From assembly GCA_963667515.2 (NCBI GenBank), contig CAXXXY010000009.1:62001-126000 (forward strand): 64,000 bases of DNA, in the 5' to 3' direction. Shown piece after piece: positions 1 through 8,554 of this stretch. The notes below the pieces were generated by a model. That model worked only from the letters and a program-made list of their open reading frames with translations, was not told the DNA's origin and made no database searches. The translations under genes were made by a program, and so were the position numbers. The stretch comes from VYDC01 sp963667515 (GTDB lineage Bacteria; Chloroflexota; Dehalococcoidia; UBA2979). Positions within the stretch are counted from its first letter, which is position 1. Each line of letters begins with the position of its first letter.

Positions 1-43
1 TGATGGTGGCCTCGACGTAGTCGGGGTGGATGCCGGCCTTCAT
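1..43 (-). CDS. rpmE: Ribosomal protein bL31, N-terminal fragment
   Basis: Fourteen codons are visible before the gene leaves the window; they read MKAGIHPDYVEATI, the characteristic start of bL31, a small protein of the 50S subunit that helps bridge the subunits. The ATG (complement of 41-43) has an AGGAG box four bases upstream (complement of 48-52). It lies directly downstream of the L21 and L27 genes on the same strand, so the three probably share a transcript. Whether this is the zinc-binding (CxxC) or zinc-free form cannot be seen because the rest is outside the window. Confidence 0.85.
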   Translation of the reverse strand, partial: MKAGIHPDYVEATI

Positions 44-118
44 GGCGCTCCTACTCTCGCGTGCTGACCCGCGTGCTGGACCTGCGCGCTGGACCGGGCG
101 GTGCCCGACCTGCCGCCG

Positions 119-394
119 CTAGGAGGCGGCGGAGAGGCCGGCGGGGAGAATCGACACCTGCTTGCGCCGGCCCTTGGCGTACGGCGAGAACTTCACCGCT
201 CCGTCGACGCGCGCCCACAGCGTGTGATCGCGGCCCACGCCGACGTTGCTGCCCGCGTGGATGCGGGTGCCGCGCTGCCGCACGAGGATCGAGCCGGCGG
301 TGACGATCTGGCCGTCGTAGCGCTTCACGCCCAGGCGCTGCGAGTTGGAGTCCCGGCCGTTGCGGCTGGAGCCGCCGGACTTCTTGTGGGCCAT
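119..394 (-). CDS. rpmA: Ribosomal protein bL27
   Basis: Ninety-one residues starting MAHKKSGGSSRNGRDS, the conserved glycine-rich N-terminus of bL27 that reaches toward the peptidyl-transferase centre of the 50S subunit. The core GSILVRQRGTRIHAG and the VGxGxDHTLWA segment are intact. The protein starts directly with the mature form, with no Firmicutes-type cleavable N-terminal extension. The ATG is preceded by GGGAGAG. Order on the minus strand is L21, L27, L31, a standard ribosomal neighbourhood. The C-terminal tail ILPAGLSAAS is slightly longer than usual. Identification is secure. Confidence 0.97.
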   Translation of the reverse strand: MAHKKSGGSSRNGRDSNSQRLGVKRYDGQIVTAGSILVRQRGTRIHAGSNVGVGRDHTLWARVDGAVKFSPYAKGRRKQVSILPAGLSAAS

Positions 395-422
395 CGCTGT
401 CGCTCTCCCGGTGCCGGCGGCG

Positions 423-758
423 CTAGCCGCGCACGATCGCGGTGATCGCGAGCTGCGTGCGGCGCTGCCGGTGGCCCCGGCGGGTGCGCTGCCGCGTCTT
501 GTTCTTGTACCGGATCATATCAAGGTGCGGACCGCGGTCCTGCGCCTCGACGCGGGCCGTGACGGAGGCGCCCGCGACGAGCGGCTCGCCGACCGCCAGC
601 TCGCCCGCATCGCCGCCCGCGTCGGCGTCGGGGCCCACGAGCAGCACCTCGTCGAGGGTGACCTCGTCGCCGGGCTCGCCGTCGAGGCGCTCGACCGCGA
701 TGCGGTCGCCCTCGCGGACGCGGTACTGCTTGCCGCCCGTGCGGACGATCGCGAACAT
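423..758 (-). CDS. rplU: Ribosomal protein bL21
   Basis: A 111-residue protein starting MFAIVRTGGKQYRVREGD, the hallmark N-terminus of bL21, which binds 23S rRNA in the 50S subunit. The C-terminal IRYKNKTRQRTRRGHRQR is the typical basic RNA-binding segment. A short alanine/glycine/aspartate-rich insertion around residues 43-60 makes it a few residues longer than common homologues. It is the first gene of the rplU-rpmA-rpmE run, with 28 bases to rpmA. The 163 bases upstream, toward the divergent dedA gene, must hold the promoter; I could not pick a convincing -35/-10 pair there. Confidence 0.96.
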   Translation of the reverse strand: MFAIVRTGGKQYRVREGDRIAVERLDGEPGDEVTLDEVLLVGPDADAGGDAGELAVGEPLVAGASVTARVEAQDRGPHLDMIRYKNKTRQRTRRGHRQRRTQLAITAIVRG

Positions 759-921
759 AAGCCCCCCTGCGAGTCGCGGTAGGATCCGAGTCTAGGCACG
801 GCCTCAGGCGCGGTCAATCGGCGTCGCTCGGGGAGGCGCGGCCGTCAGGGGACGGGCGCCGGAGACGGACGGGGCGGTCAGGGCGCGGCGCCCGTCGCGC
901 GCAGGTGCCCGTCGCGCGCAG

Positions 922-1626
922 GTGAGGGAGTCGGCGCTGGATCTGCTGCTCGACGTGCTGACGGCGCCCCTCGACGCGCTCAACTGGCTGACCGACCAGC
1001 TCTTCCTGCTGCTCAACGAGCTCTTCGAGCGCTTTGGCACGCCGATCGTCTTCGTGGCCGCGCTAGCCGAGGCGACGGTCGGCGTCGGGGTGGTGTTCCC
1101 CGGCGTGGTGCTGCTCTTCCTGGGCGGCGCCTTCGCGCGCGGCGACGGCTCGGAGCTGGCGCTCGTGCTCGCGCTCGGCATCGCCGGCACCATGCTGGGC
1201 GACACGATCTCCTACACGCTGGGGCGCTTCGGGAGCGGCTGGGTGGTGGAGAGTCGCTTCGGCTCCACCGTGCGCCTGGGCGCGTCGTTGATGTCGGGTC
1301 GGACGCGCTGGCTGATCCCGTTCTACCACCTGCACAGCGCCACCCGCGCGGTGGGACCGTTCGGCGCAGGGGTGATCCGGCTGCCGCTGCGGATGTGGAT
1401 GCCGCTGGACTATGCGGGCGCGGTGATTGCGAACTCGATCTGGATCGGAGCCGGCGCGGTGCTCGGACGGGCGGTGCTGACCGAGGATGGTCGGCTGGAG
1501 CAGCACCCCGCGCTGCGCATCGGTCTCGCTGTGGGCGCAACGGTGTGGCTGCTGCTGATGCACCGCGTGCTCCAGCAGAAGCTCGCCCAGCTACGCGCCC
1601 GCGGCGAGCGCTCCGCTCGACCGTAG
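922..1626 (+). CDS. DedA-family membrane protein
   Basis: A 234-residue integral membrane protein with the DedA/VTT fold. After an amphipathic N-terminus, residues about 35-65 hold the FGTPIVFVAALAEA and PGVVLLFLGGAFA segments that match the family's E-x-P and G re-entrant region. The block HSATRAVGPFGAGVIRLP at about 140 corresponds to the conserved R-x-x-P-x-x-AG signature. The family acts as proton-dependent flippases for undecaprenyl phosphate and other lipids. The start is a GTG; no better in-frame start is seen. Its stop codon abuts a hairpin repeat, and ftsH converges from the other side. Substrate is unknown. Confidence 0.8.
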   Translation: MRESALDLLLDVLTAPLDALNWLTDQLFLLLNELFERFGTPIVFVAALAEATVGVGVVFPGVVLLFLGGAFARGDGSELALVLALGIAGTMLGDTISYTLGRFGSGWVVESRFGSTVRLGASLMSGRTRWLIPFYHLHSATRAVGPFGAGVIRLPLRMWMPLDYAGAVIANSIWIGAGAVLGRAVLTEDGRLEQHPALRIGLAVGATVWLLLMHRVLQQKLAQLRARGERSARP

Positions 1627-1820
1627 GGGCAACGTTCCGTTGCATTCGAGGGGCTGCCGCCGCTGCCGAGCAGCGCTTGCCGTGGGACGAGCGGGCGGTC
1701 ACGGGCCGACCGGGGCTCGCGATGCAGCGCGGGCCGATACGCGCGAGCACTCGGACGGACACCGCTCGACGAGCGCCGTTGAGCAGCGGCGGCAGCCCCT
1801 CGGGTCGAGCGGAACGCTCG
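1627..1820. repeat. Pair of inverted stop-abutting hairpin repeats between dedA and ftsH
   Basis: Right after the dedA stop (1624-1626) lies a copy of the intergenic repeat with stem GCAACG-TTC-CGTTGC and tail TTCGAGGGGCTGCCGC (1629-1660). At 1787-1820 a second copy in reverse orientation ends at the ftsH stop; read on the minus strand its stem is CGAGCG-TTC-CGCTCG. Both stems are perfect although their bases differ. The arrangement fits a bidirectional transcript end between convergent genes. The roughly 120 bases between the copies hold nothing else that I recognise. Confidence 0.7.
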
Positions 1821-3815
<1,995 letters not shown>

Positions 3816-4020
3816 GAGCGCCCCGGAATCTCGTTCGTCATGGCGTTCGCATCTCGGTCGGCGGAGCGTGCCCGCGCGCCGCCGCCGCAGAGCGCCGATC
3901 GCCGCCGGGGAGCGCCCGCCGGCGCGCACCGACAGATCGAGTCTAGCACCCGCGTCGCGGCGGATGCCCCCCGATCATCGACGCGGCGCGTGCCGCGCGC
4001 AGCAGCGACCGAGGCGCTAG

Positions 4021-5072
4021 TTGTACTACCCAGGAAGGTTGTTCACAGGCGGGAGGCGGGGACGGCCCCGCCGACGCCACCGTGCGGTCGGCGGTGATTG
4101 TAGCGGTAGAGCCAGCGTGGGAGCTGGCGCAGCCGCTCGGCGTTGGAGCGGTAGGGGCGGGCGTAGGCCCACTCGTTCTGCAGGATCTGGATGAAACGCT
4201 CGGCTTTGCCGTTCGTCTGCGGGCGGTAGGGCCGCGTGTGCGACAGCCGCACGTCTGCGGCAGCGGCGGCGCCGTGGAAGCTGCGGGCGACGGTGTAGGC
4301 CTTCGCGTTGTCGGTCAGGACCCGGCGCACGCGCACGCCACGCCGGCGGAAGGCCGCGAGCGCCTGCTCGAGGAAGGCGGCGCAGCTCGCGCCACGCTCG
4401 TCGGGCAGGACGGAGACGTAGGCGTAACGGCTGTGGTCGTCGACGGCGACGTGTAGGTACTCCAGCCCCAGCGAACGCCGCGAATGCGGCCCGGAGCGCG
4501 TCTCGGCGAAGCCAGGCGCCATTCGCTTGCCGCCGCCCTCGGGGACGCGCCCGAGCTTCTTCACGTCGAGATGCAGCAGGTCGCCGGGGGCGTCGTGCTC
4601 GTAGCGGACCGGCTCCCGGGTGACGCGGTGCAGGCGGTCGAGCCGGTTGAGGCCGCGGCGCCGCAGCACGGCGTAGACCGTGGAGCGGGCGACCCCGAGC
4701 GCCCACTGGATGCGATGCGGCCCGAATCCCTGCGTGCGTCGCACGGCGCAGATGCGTCGCTCCAGCTCGGGCGGCGTGCGCCGGGGATGCGCGCGCGGGG
4801 CGGAGCTGCGGTCCTCGAGCCCTGCCGCTCCCTCCGCCCGGAAGCGCCCCAGCCACTTGGCAACGGTGTGGCGGGAGACGCGGAAGTGGCGAGCGACCTC
4901 AGCCTGGGGCCAGCCGGCGTCCACTTCCCGCACGAGCTCGAGTCGGGTCAGCGGCGTCAGCCGCGCGTTACGATGGGCCATGAGGGTGTCCTCTCCTCGC
5001 TACTGCCGTGCTGTCACACACAGCAGCGGGCGAGGCCCCTCATCCTGTCAACAACCTACGTGGGAACTACAG
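4021..5072 (-). mobile_element. IS481-family insertion sequence, copy 1, complete (1052 bp)
   Basis: The element is bounded by CTAG on both sides (4017-4020 and 5073-5076). Its ends are imperfect inverted repeats of about 28 bp: the left begins TTGTACTACCC (other copies begin CTGTACTACCC) and the right, read inward, begins CTGTAGTTCCC. The length is the same 1052 bp as the copies at 25220 and 47494, with only a few base differences among the three, so they moved recently. It sits exactly at the stop codon of the tautomerase gene, which keeps its TAG from the duplicated CTAG. IS481 elements are known to favour CTAG-containing targets. Confidence 0.93.
4043..4981 (-). CDS. IS481-family transposase, intact
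   Basis: A 312-residue DDE transposase. The N-terminal 110 residues hold a helix-turn-helix (QAEVARHFRVSRHTVAKWLG) and a second helical DNA-binding stretch ending in GFGPHRIQWALGVARST. The rve catalytic core has D in LLHLDVKKLG, D in RVLTDNAKAY and E in NGKAERFIQILQNEW. It recognises the element's ends and moves it by cut-and-paste or copying into CTAG sites. No frameshift is needed: one reading frame fills the element. It is identical in amino-acid sequence to the copy at 25242-26180. Confidence 0.95.
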   Translation of the reverse strand: MAHRNARLTPLTRLELVREVDAGWPQAEVARHFRVSRHTVAKWLGRFRAEGAAGLEDRSSAPRAHPRRTPPELERRICAVRRTQGFGPHRIQWALGVARSTVYAVLRRRGLNRLDRLHRVTREPVRYEHDAPGDLLHLDVKKLGRVPEGGGKRMAPGFAETRSGPHSRRSLGLEYLHVAVDDHSRYAYVSVLPDERGASCAAFLEQALAAFRRRGVRVRRVLTDNAKAYTVARSFHGAAAAADVRLSHTRPYRPQTNGKAERFIQILQNEWAYARPYRSNAERLRQLPRWLYRYNHRRPHGGVGGAVPASRL

Positions 5073-5285
5073 CTAGCCGTCGTCGTCTTCGTCCTCGTCG
5101 TCCTGGTCCACGTAGAGCTTCCCGTCCCACGCCCAGTCCTCCACCGAATGCTCGCTGAACAGCACGTGGGTCTGCTCCGGGCGAGTGTGGGCGATGTTGC
5201 AGACCGCGTCTGTGATCACGCGGACCAGCTCGCGCTTCTGCGCGAGCGAGCGGCCCGGCAGCAGCTCGATGCGGACGATCGGCAC
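5073..5285 (-). CDS. 4-oxalocrotonate-tautomerase-like protein
   Basis: A small 70-residue protein, in line with the roughly 60-residue 4-OT family. The GTG start is chosen because the next codon gives proline (PIVRIELLPGRS), and in this family the N-terminal proline left after removal of the initiator is the catalytic base. A GGGGAGG box precedes the start. The core ends near WDGKLYV and is followed by an unusual acidic tail of Asp/Glu ending DDDG. The insertion sequence lies exactly at its stop codon without changing the protein. The natural substrate cannot be told from sequence. Confidence 0.8.
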   Translation of the reverse strand: MPIVRIELLPGRSLAQKRELVRVITDAVCNIAHTRPEQTHVLFSEHSVEDWAWDGKLYVDQDDEDEDDDG

Positions 5286-5441
5286 GGCGGCCTCCCCATC
5301 TCGGCGCCGGCTCGCGCTCGCGAGCCGGGCCATCGTGTCGGCCGCGAGCGCGGGGGCGTGCGCGGCCGACTGCGCCCGGCGATCGCCCGGGCGGCCCGCG
5401 CATCGTCGCGCCGGGCGTCGAGGGCTGCAACAACTGTGCGC

Positions 5442-5471
5442 TTGCGTGAGCGGATTAGCGCCGCCTAGGAT
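5442..5471 (+). promoter_or_regulatory. Probable sigma-70-type promoter of rnhB, leaderless arrangement
   Basis: TTGCGT (5442-5447) and TAGGAT (5466-5471) are separated by 18 bp. The ATG of rnhB begins six bases after the -10 element, so transcription would start at or beside the start codon and the mRNA would be leaderless. No ribosome binding site precedes that ATG, which fits. Confidence 0.45.
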
Positions 5472-5476
5472 GCCGC

Positions 5477-6193
5477 ATGCCACCACCCCGACCGGCCGCT
5501 GCGCGGTCGAGCGGCGCTCGGCGGCCGGTGCCCAGCTCGCGGGTGGAGCGGGCGCTGCGCCGTGACGGGCATGCGCGCGTCGCCGGCGTGGACGAGGTGG
5601 GGCGCGGGCCGCTCGCGGGCCCCGTGGTCGCGGGGGCGGTGGTGCTCCCCGAGCGCCGGCTGCGCTGGCTCCCCGAGCTGCGCGACTCGAAGCTGCTCAC
5701 CGCCCGCCAGCGCGAGCGCCTCGCGGAGCTGGTGCGCCGGCGCTGCGAGTGGGGGATCGGCGTCGTCTCCACGCAGGCGATCGACCAGCTCGGCATCGGC
5801 CCCGCGACGCGCCTCGCGATGCGCCGTGCCGTGCTCGCGCTGCCGCGACCGCCCGATGCGCTGATCGTGGACGGCCGCGAGCGCCTGGAGCACGCCGCCC
5901 GCCAGCAGCCGCTGGTGGACGCGGACGCGCTCTGCCGCTCGGTGTCGGCGGCGAGCATCGTCGCGAAGGTCGCGCGCGACGCGATGATGCGCGAGCTGGA
6001 CGGCCGGCTCCCGGGCTACGGCTTCGCGCGGCACGTCGGCTACTCCACGCCCGAGCACCGCGAGGCGCTGCGCCGCCTCGGCTACAGCACGGCGCATCGC
6101 CTCACGTTTGCCCCCGTGCGGCAGGCGCTGGCCGCGCCGGGCGCGCGCGCCGTCGCTCCGCCCGAACGCCGCGCGCTGGCCGTGCCCGCGTGA
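5477..6193 (+). CDS. rnhB: Ribonuclease HII
   Basis: A 238-residue enzyme that cuts the RNA strand of RNA-DNA hybrids and misincorporated ribonucleotides. The active-site DEDD carboxylates are visible: D39 and E40 in GVDEVGRGP, D132 in ALIVDGRE and D167 in SIVAKVARDAMM. The conserved SKLLTARQRE and the C-terminal GYGFARHVGYSTPEHREAL and STAHRLTFAPV blocks are present. The first 30 residues and last 25 are low-complexity extensions rich in Ala, Pro and Arg. It is followed after 44 bases by yraN, a common pairing. Confidence 0.96.
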   Translation: MPPPRPAAARSSGARRPVPSSRVERALRRDGHARVAGVDEVGRGPLAGPVVAGAVVLPERRLRWLPELRDSKLLTARQRERLAELVRRRCEWGIGVVSTQAIDQLGIGPATRLAMRRAVLALPRPPDALIVDGRERLEHAARQQPLVDADALCRSVSAASIVAKVARDAMMRELDGRLPGYGFARHVGYSTPEHREALRRLGYSTAHRLTFAPVRQALAAPGARAVAPPERRALAVPA

Positions 6194-6237
6194 GCGCGAG
6201 CGCGACCCCGTGAGCGCCCCACAGTGAGCGGGCTACA

Positions 6238-6610
6238 GTGAGCGTGCGGCAGCGCCTCGGCGCGTCGGGGGAGCGCGTCGCGGCGCACTACCTGGAGCGG
6301 CGCGGCTACCGCGTGATCGATCGCAACGTGCGGCGCGCCGAGGGCGAGATCGATCTCGTCGCGCTGGCGGGCGCCGCCGGCAGCCCCGACGCCACGCTCG
6401 TCTTCGTCGAGGTGAAGCTGCGGCGCTCGGCGCGGGCGGGGCGCGCCGTCGAGGCGCTCTCGGCCGCCAAGCGCGAGCGCCTCTGTCGCCTCGCCGAGGG
6501 CTACGCCGCCGATCACCCGGAGCTGCCCGCCGCGCTGCGCATCGACCTGCTCGCGATCGACCTCGCGCCCGGCGGCACCCGGTGTGGCCGGGAGGCGTGT
6601 AGCGAGGGCT
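6238..6610 (+). pseudogene. yraN: YraN-family (UPF0102) endonuclease-like gene, 3' end lost to an IS remnant
   Basis: From a GTG start the frame reads VSVRQRLGASGERVAAHYLERRGYRV, the normal beginning of the YraN/UPF0102 family (about 120 residues, restriction-endonuclease-like fold). The putative active site EGEIDLV followed by FVEVKLRR is intact. After RIDLLAIDLAPGG the conserved ending is missing and the frame runs into a degraded insertion-sequence remnant at 6611. Roughly the last ten to fifteen native residues are gone, so a fused product could still fold. YraN usually sits beside rnhB, as here. The family's biological role is not settled. Confidence 0.75.
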
Positions 6611-7447
6611 ACGCTCGGCTTTGCCGTTCGTCTGCGGGCGGTAGGGCCGCGTGTGCGACAGCCGCACGTCTGCGGCAGCGGCGGCGCCGTGGAAGCTGCG
6701 GGCGACGGTGTAGGCCTTCGCGTTGTCGGTCAGGACCCGGCGCACGCGCACGCCACGCCGGCGGAAGGCCGCGAGCGCCGCTCGAGGAAGGCGGCGCGAC
6801 GCTCGTCGGGCAGGACGGAGACGTAGGCGTAACGGCTGTGGTCGTCGACGGCGACGTACTCCAGCCCCAGCGAACGCCGCGAATGCGGCCCGGAGCGCGT
6901 CTCGGCGAAGCCACGCCATCGGGGACGCGCCCGAGCTTCTTCACGTCGAGATGCAGAGGTCGCCGGGGGCGTCGTGCTCGTAGCGGACCGGCTCCCGGGT
7001 GACGCGGTGCAGGCGGTCGAGCCGGTTGAGGCCGCGGCGCCGCAGCACGGCGACCGTGGAGCGGGCGACCCCGAGCGCCCACTGGTGCGATGCGGCCCGA
7101 ATCCCTGCGTGCGTCGCACGGCGCAGATGCGTCGCTCCAGCTCGGGCGGCGTGCGCCGGGGATGCGCGCGCGGGGCGGAGCTGCGGTCCTCGAGCCCTGC
7201 CGCTCCCTCCGCCCGGAAGCGCCCCAGCCACTTGGCAACGGTGTGGCGGGAGACGCGGAAGTGGCGAGCGACCTCAGCCTGGGGCCAGCCGGCGTCCACT
7301 TCCCGCACGAGCTCGAGTCGGGTCAGCGGCGTCAGCCGCGCGTTACGATGGGCCATGAGGGTGTCCTCTCCTCGCTACTGCCGTGCTGTCACACACAGCA
7401 GCGGGCGAGGCCCCTCATCCTGTCAACAACCTACGTGGGAACTACAG
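6611..7447 (-). mobile_element. Degraded IS481-family copy, left end missing
   Basis: This stretch matches the complete copy at 4021-5072 from about its base 4197 to its right end, so about 175 bp including one terminal repeat are lost. The right end keeps the terminal repeat and a CTAG (7448-7451). The transposase frame is broken by at least six deletions of 1 to about 20 bp between 6778 and 7087, while the 360 bp nearest the right end are nearly identical to the intact copies. I see almost no substitutions, only deletions. It is non-functional on its own. Confidence 0.85.
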
Positions 7448-7558
7448 CTAGCCGCGCCGCTCGCCGCATCGCGCGGCGGCCCCGGGGCTCCGCGCGGCCG
7501 CCTCGCTCGCTACACTTCGCGGGACGGTCGGTGCTGTGAACGAGAGGGATTGGGAGAC

Positions 7559-7789
7559 GTGTCGCTCTACCCCTACCATTGCCGCGTCTGCGGCGAGACG
7601 ACGGAGATCTTCGCCCGCACGCCGAGCGAGGACCTGGGCCCGAAGCTGCTCTGTGCGCACTGTTGGTCGAAGGAGCTCGATCGGCGGCTGGCGCCGCCGC
7701 GGCTTCCCGCCGACGAGAAGGAGCTGCGCGGGATGCTGCGGCGCCGCGCCGAGGCCGAGGGCATCGGCCGCTCCCACCTCGATCCGTAG
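7559..7789 (+). CDS. Small zinc-ribbon protein
   Basis: A 76-residue protein beginning VSLYPYHCRVCGETTEIF, with one CxxC knuckle at residues 8-11 and a second in LLCAHCWSKEL near residue 38, giving a four-cysteine zinc ribbon like the FmdB family. The rest is helical and basic. The GTG start has GGGAG upstream. The next gene, starting 16 bases later, is an FmdB-like protein, so the two are probably co-transcribed. FmdB-type proteins are described as putative regulators, but no target is established. Upstream lies the right end of the IS remnant. Confidence 0.65.
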   Translation: MSLYPYHCRVCGETTEIFARTPSEDLGPKLLCAHCWSKELDRRLAPPRLPADEKELRGMLRRRAEAEGIGRSHLDP

Positions 7790-7805
7790 CGGGAAGCCGC
7801 TGCGC

Positions 7806-8129
7806 GTGCCGCTGTTCGAGTACCGCTGCGCCGCCTGCTCGCGCGTGACGGAGCTCCTCGTGCGCTCGGCGGCCGCGCCCGGCAAGCCGAGGTGCGAGCA
7901 CTGCGGCTCGCGCCGCATGAGCCGCGAGCTGTCGCGGGTGCGGCGCGGCCGCACCGACTCCGACGTGGCAGCCGAGTCGAGCGGTGACGGCGTGGACGAT
8001 CCGCGGATGCTCGGTCGCTGGGTCGAGGATCGCTTCGAGCAGTACGGGATGGAGATCCCGGAGGGCGCGCGCGAGGTGATCGACGCCGCCCGCGAGGGCG
8101 ATCTCCCCGGCCCCCTCGACGATCTCTAA
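7806..8129 (+). CDS. FmdB-family zinc-ribbon protein
   Basis: A 107-residue protein starting VPLFEYRCAACSRVTELLV, which matches the FmdB/CxxC_CxxC_SSSS family (consensus MPxYEYxCxxC). The second knuckle is PRCEHCGSRRM. After the ribbon, a hydrophilic linker leads to a C-terminal helical segment GRWVEDRFEQYGMEIPEGAREVIDAAREGDL. The start is a GTG. It follows another zinc-ribbon gene by 16 bases. Members are common in Chloroflexota and Actinobacteria; function is inferred only as a putative regulatory or metal-binding protein. Its stop is followed by hairpin repeats. Confidence 0.75.
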   Translation: MPLFEYRCAACSRVTELLVRSAAAPGKPRCEHCGSRRMSRELSRVRRGRTDSDVAAESSGDGVDDPRMLGRWVEDRFEQYGMEIPEGAREVIDAAREGDLPGPLDDL

Positions 8130-8490
8130 CGCGCGCGAGCGTTCCGCTCGACGAGCGTTCCGCTCGACCGGGTGGGAGCGGAGCAGGCCCCCGGGCCTCG
8201 CCGCACCTCGAGGGGCTTCCGCTCCACGCGCCGCCCGAACGCCCGCCACCGTCGAGCAGCAGCGGAAGCCCCTCGAGTGCGGCGAAGCGCTGCCGCCCCT
8301 CGTCGCTGCCGCAGGCGCCGTCTGAACGCCCGCCACCGTCGAGCAGCAGCGGAAGCCCCTCGAGTGCAGCGGAACGCTGCCCGCCCTCGTCGCCGCCCCA
8401 CGCGCCGCCTGAATGCCCGCCACCGTCTAGCAGGAGTGGCAGCCCCTCGAATGCAACGGAACGTTGCCGGCGGAACGCTGCCTGACCGTG
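8130..8490. repeat. Repeat-filled intergenic region: hairpin copies and an 87-bp tandem array
   Basis: Just behind the fmdB stop are two head-to-tail stem-loops GAGCGTTCCGCTC (about 8137-8166). From 8229 two full units of 87 bp (8229-8315, 8316-8402) and a third shorter, more diverged unit (8403 to about 8485) follow. Each unit starts CGCCG, contains GCCCGCCACCGT and includes one reversed copy of the stop-abutting hairpin repeat. In the third unit the stem reads GCAACG/CGTTGC, in the second GCAGCG/CGCTGC. The 65 bases between the array and hppA hold only a possible -10 (TACTAT) without a clear -35. Confidence 0.75.
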
Positions 8491-8554
8491 GCTCATAGCA
8501 GAGGTGGGTGGCTACTATTCGCGCGTCTCGCGGTGGGCAGACGCAGAGGAACGC

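Noticed and set aside
1013..1762. Minus-strand arginine-rich frame opposite dedA
   Set aside because: Arginine/alanine-rich low complexity, typical of antisense frames in this GC range.
8229..8490. CRISPR array with 87-bp periodicity
   Set aside because: The whole unit repeats, including what would be spacers.
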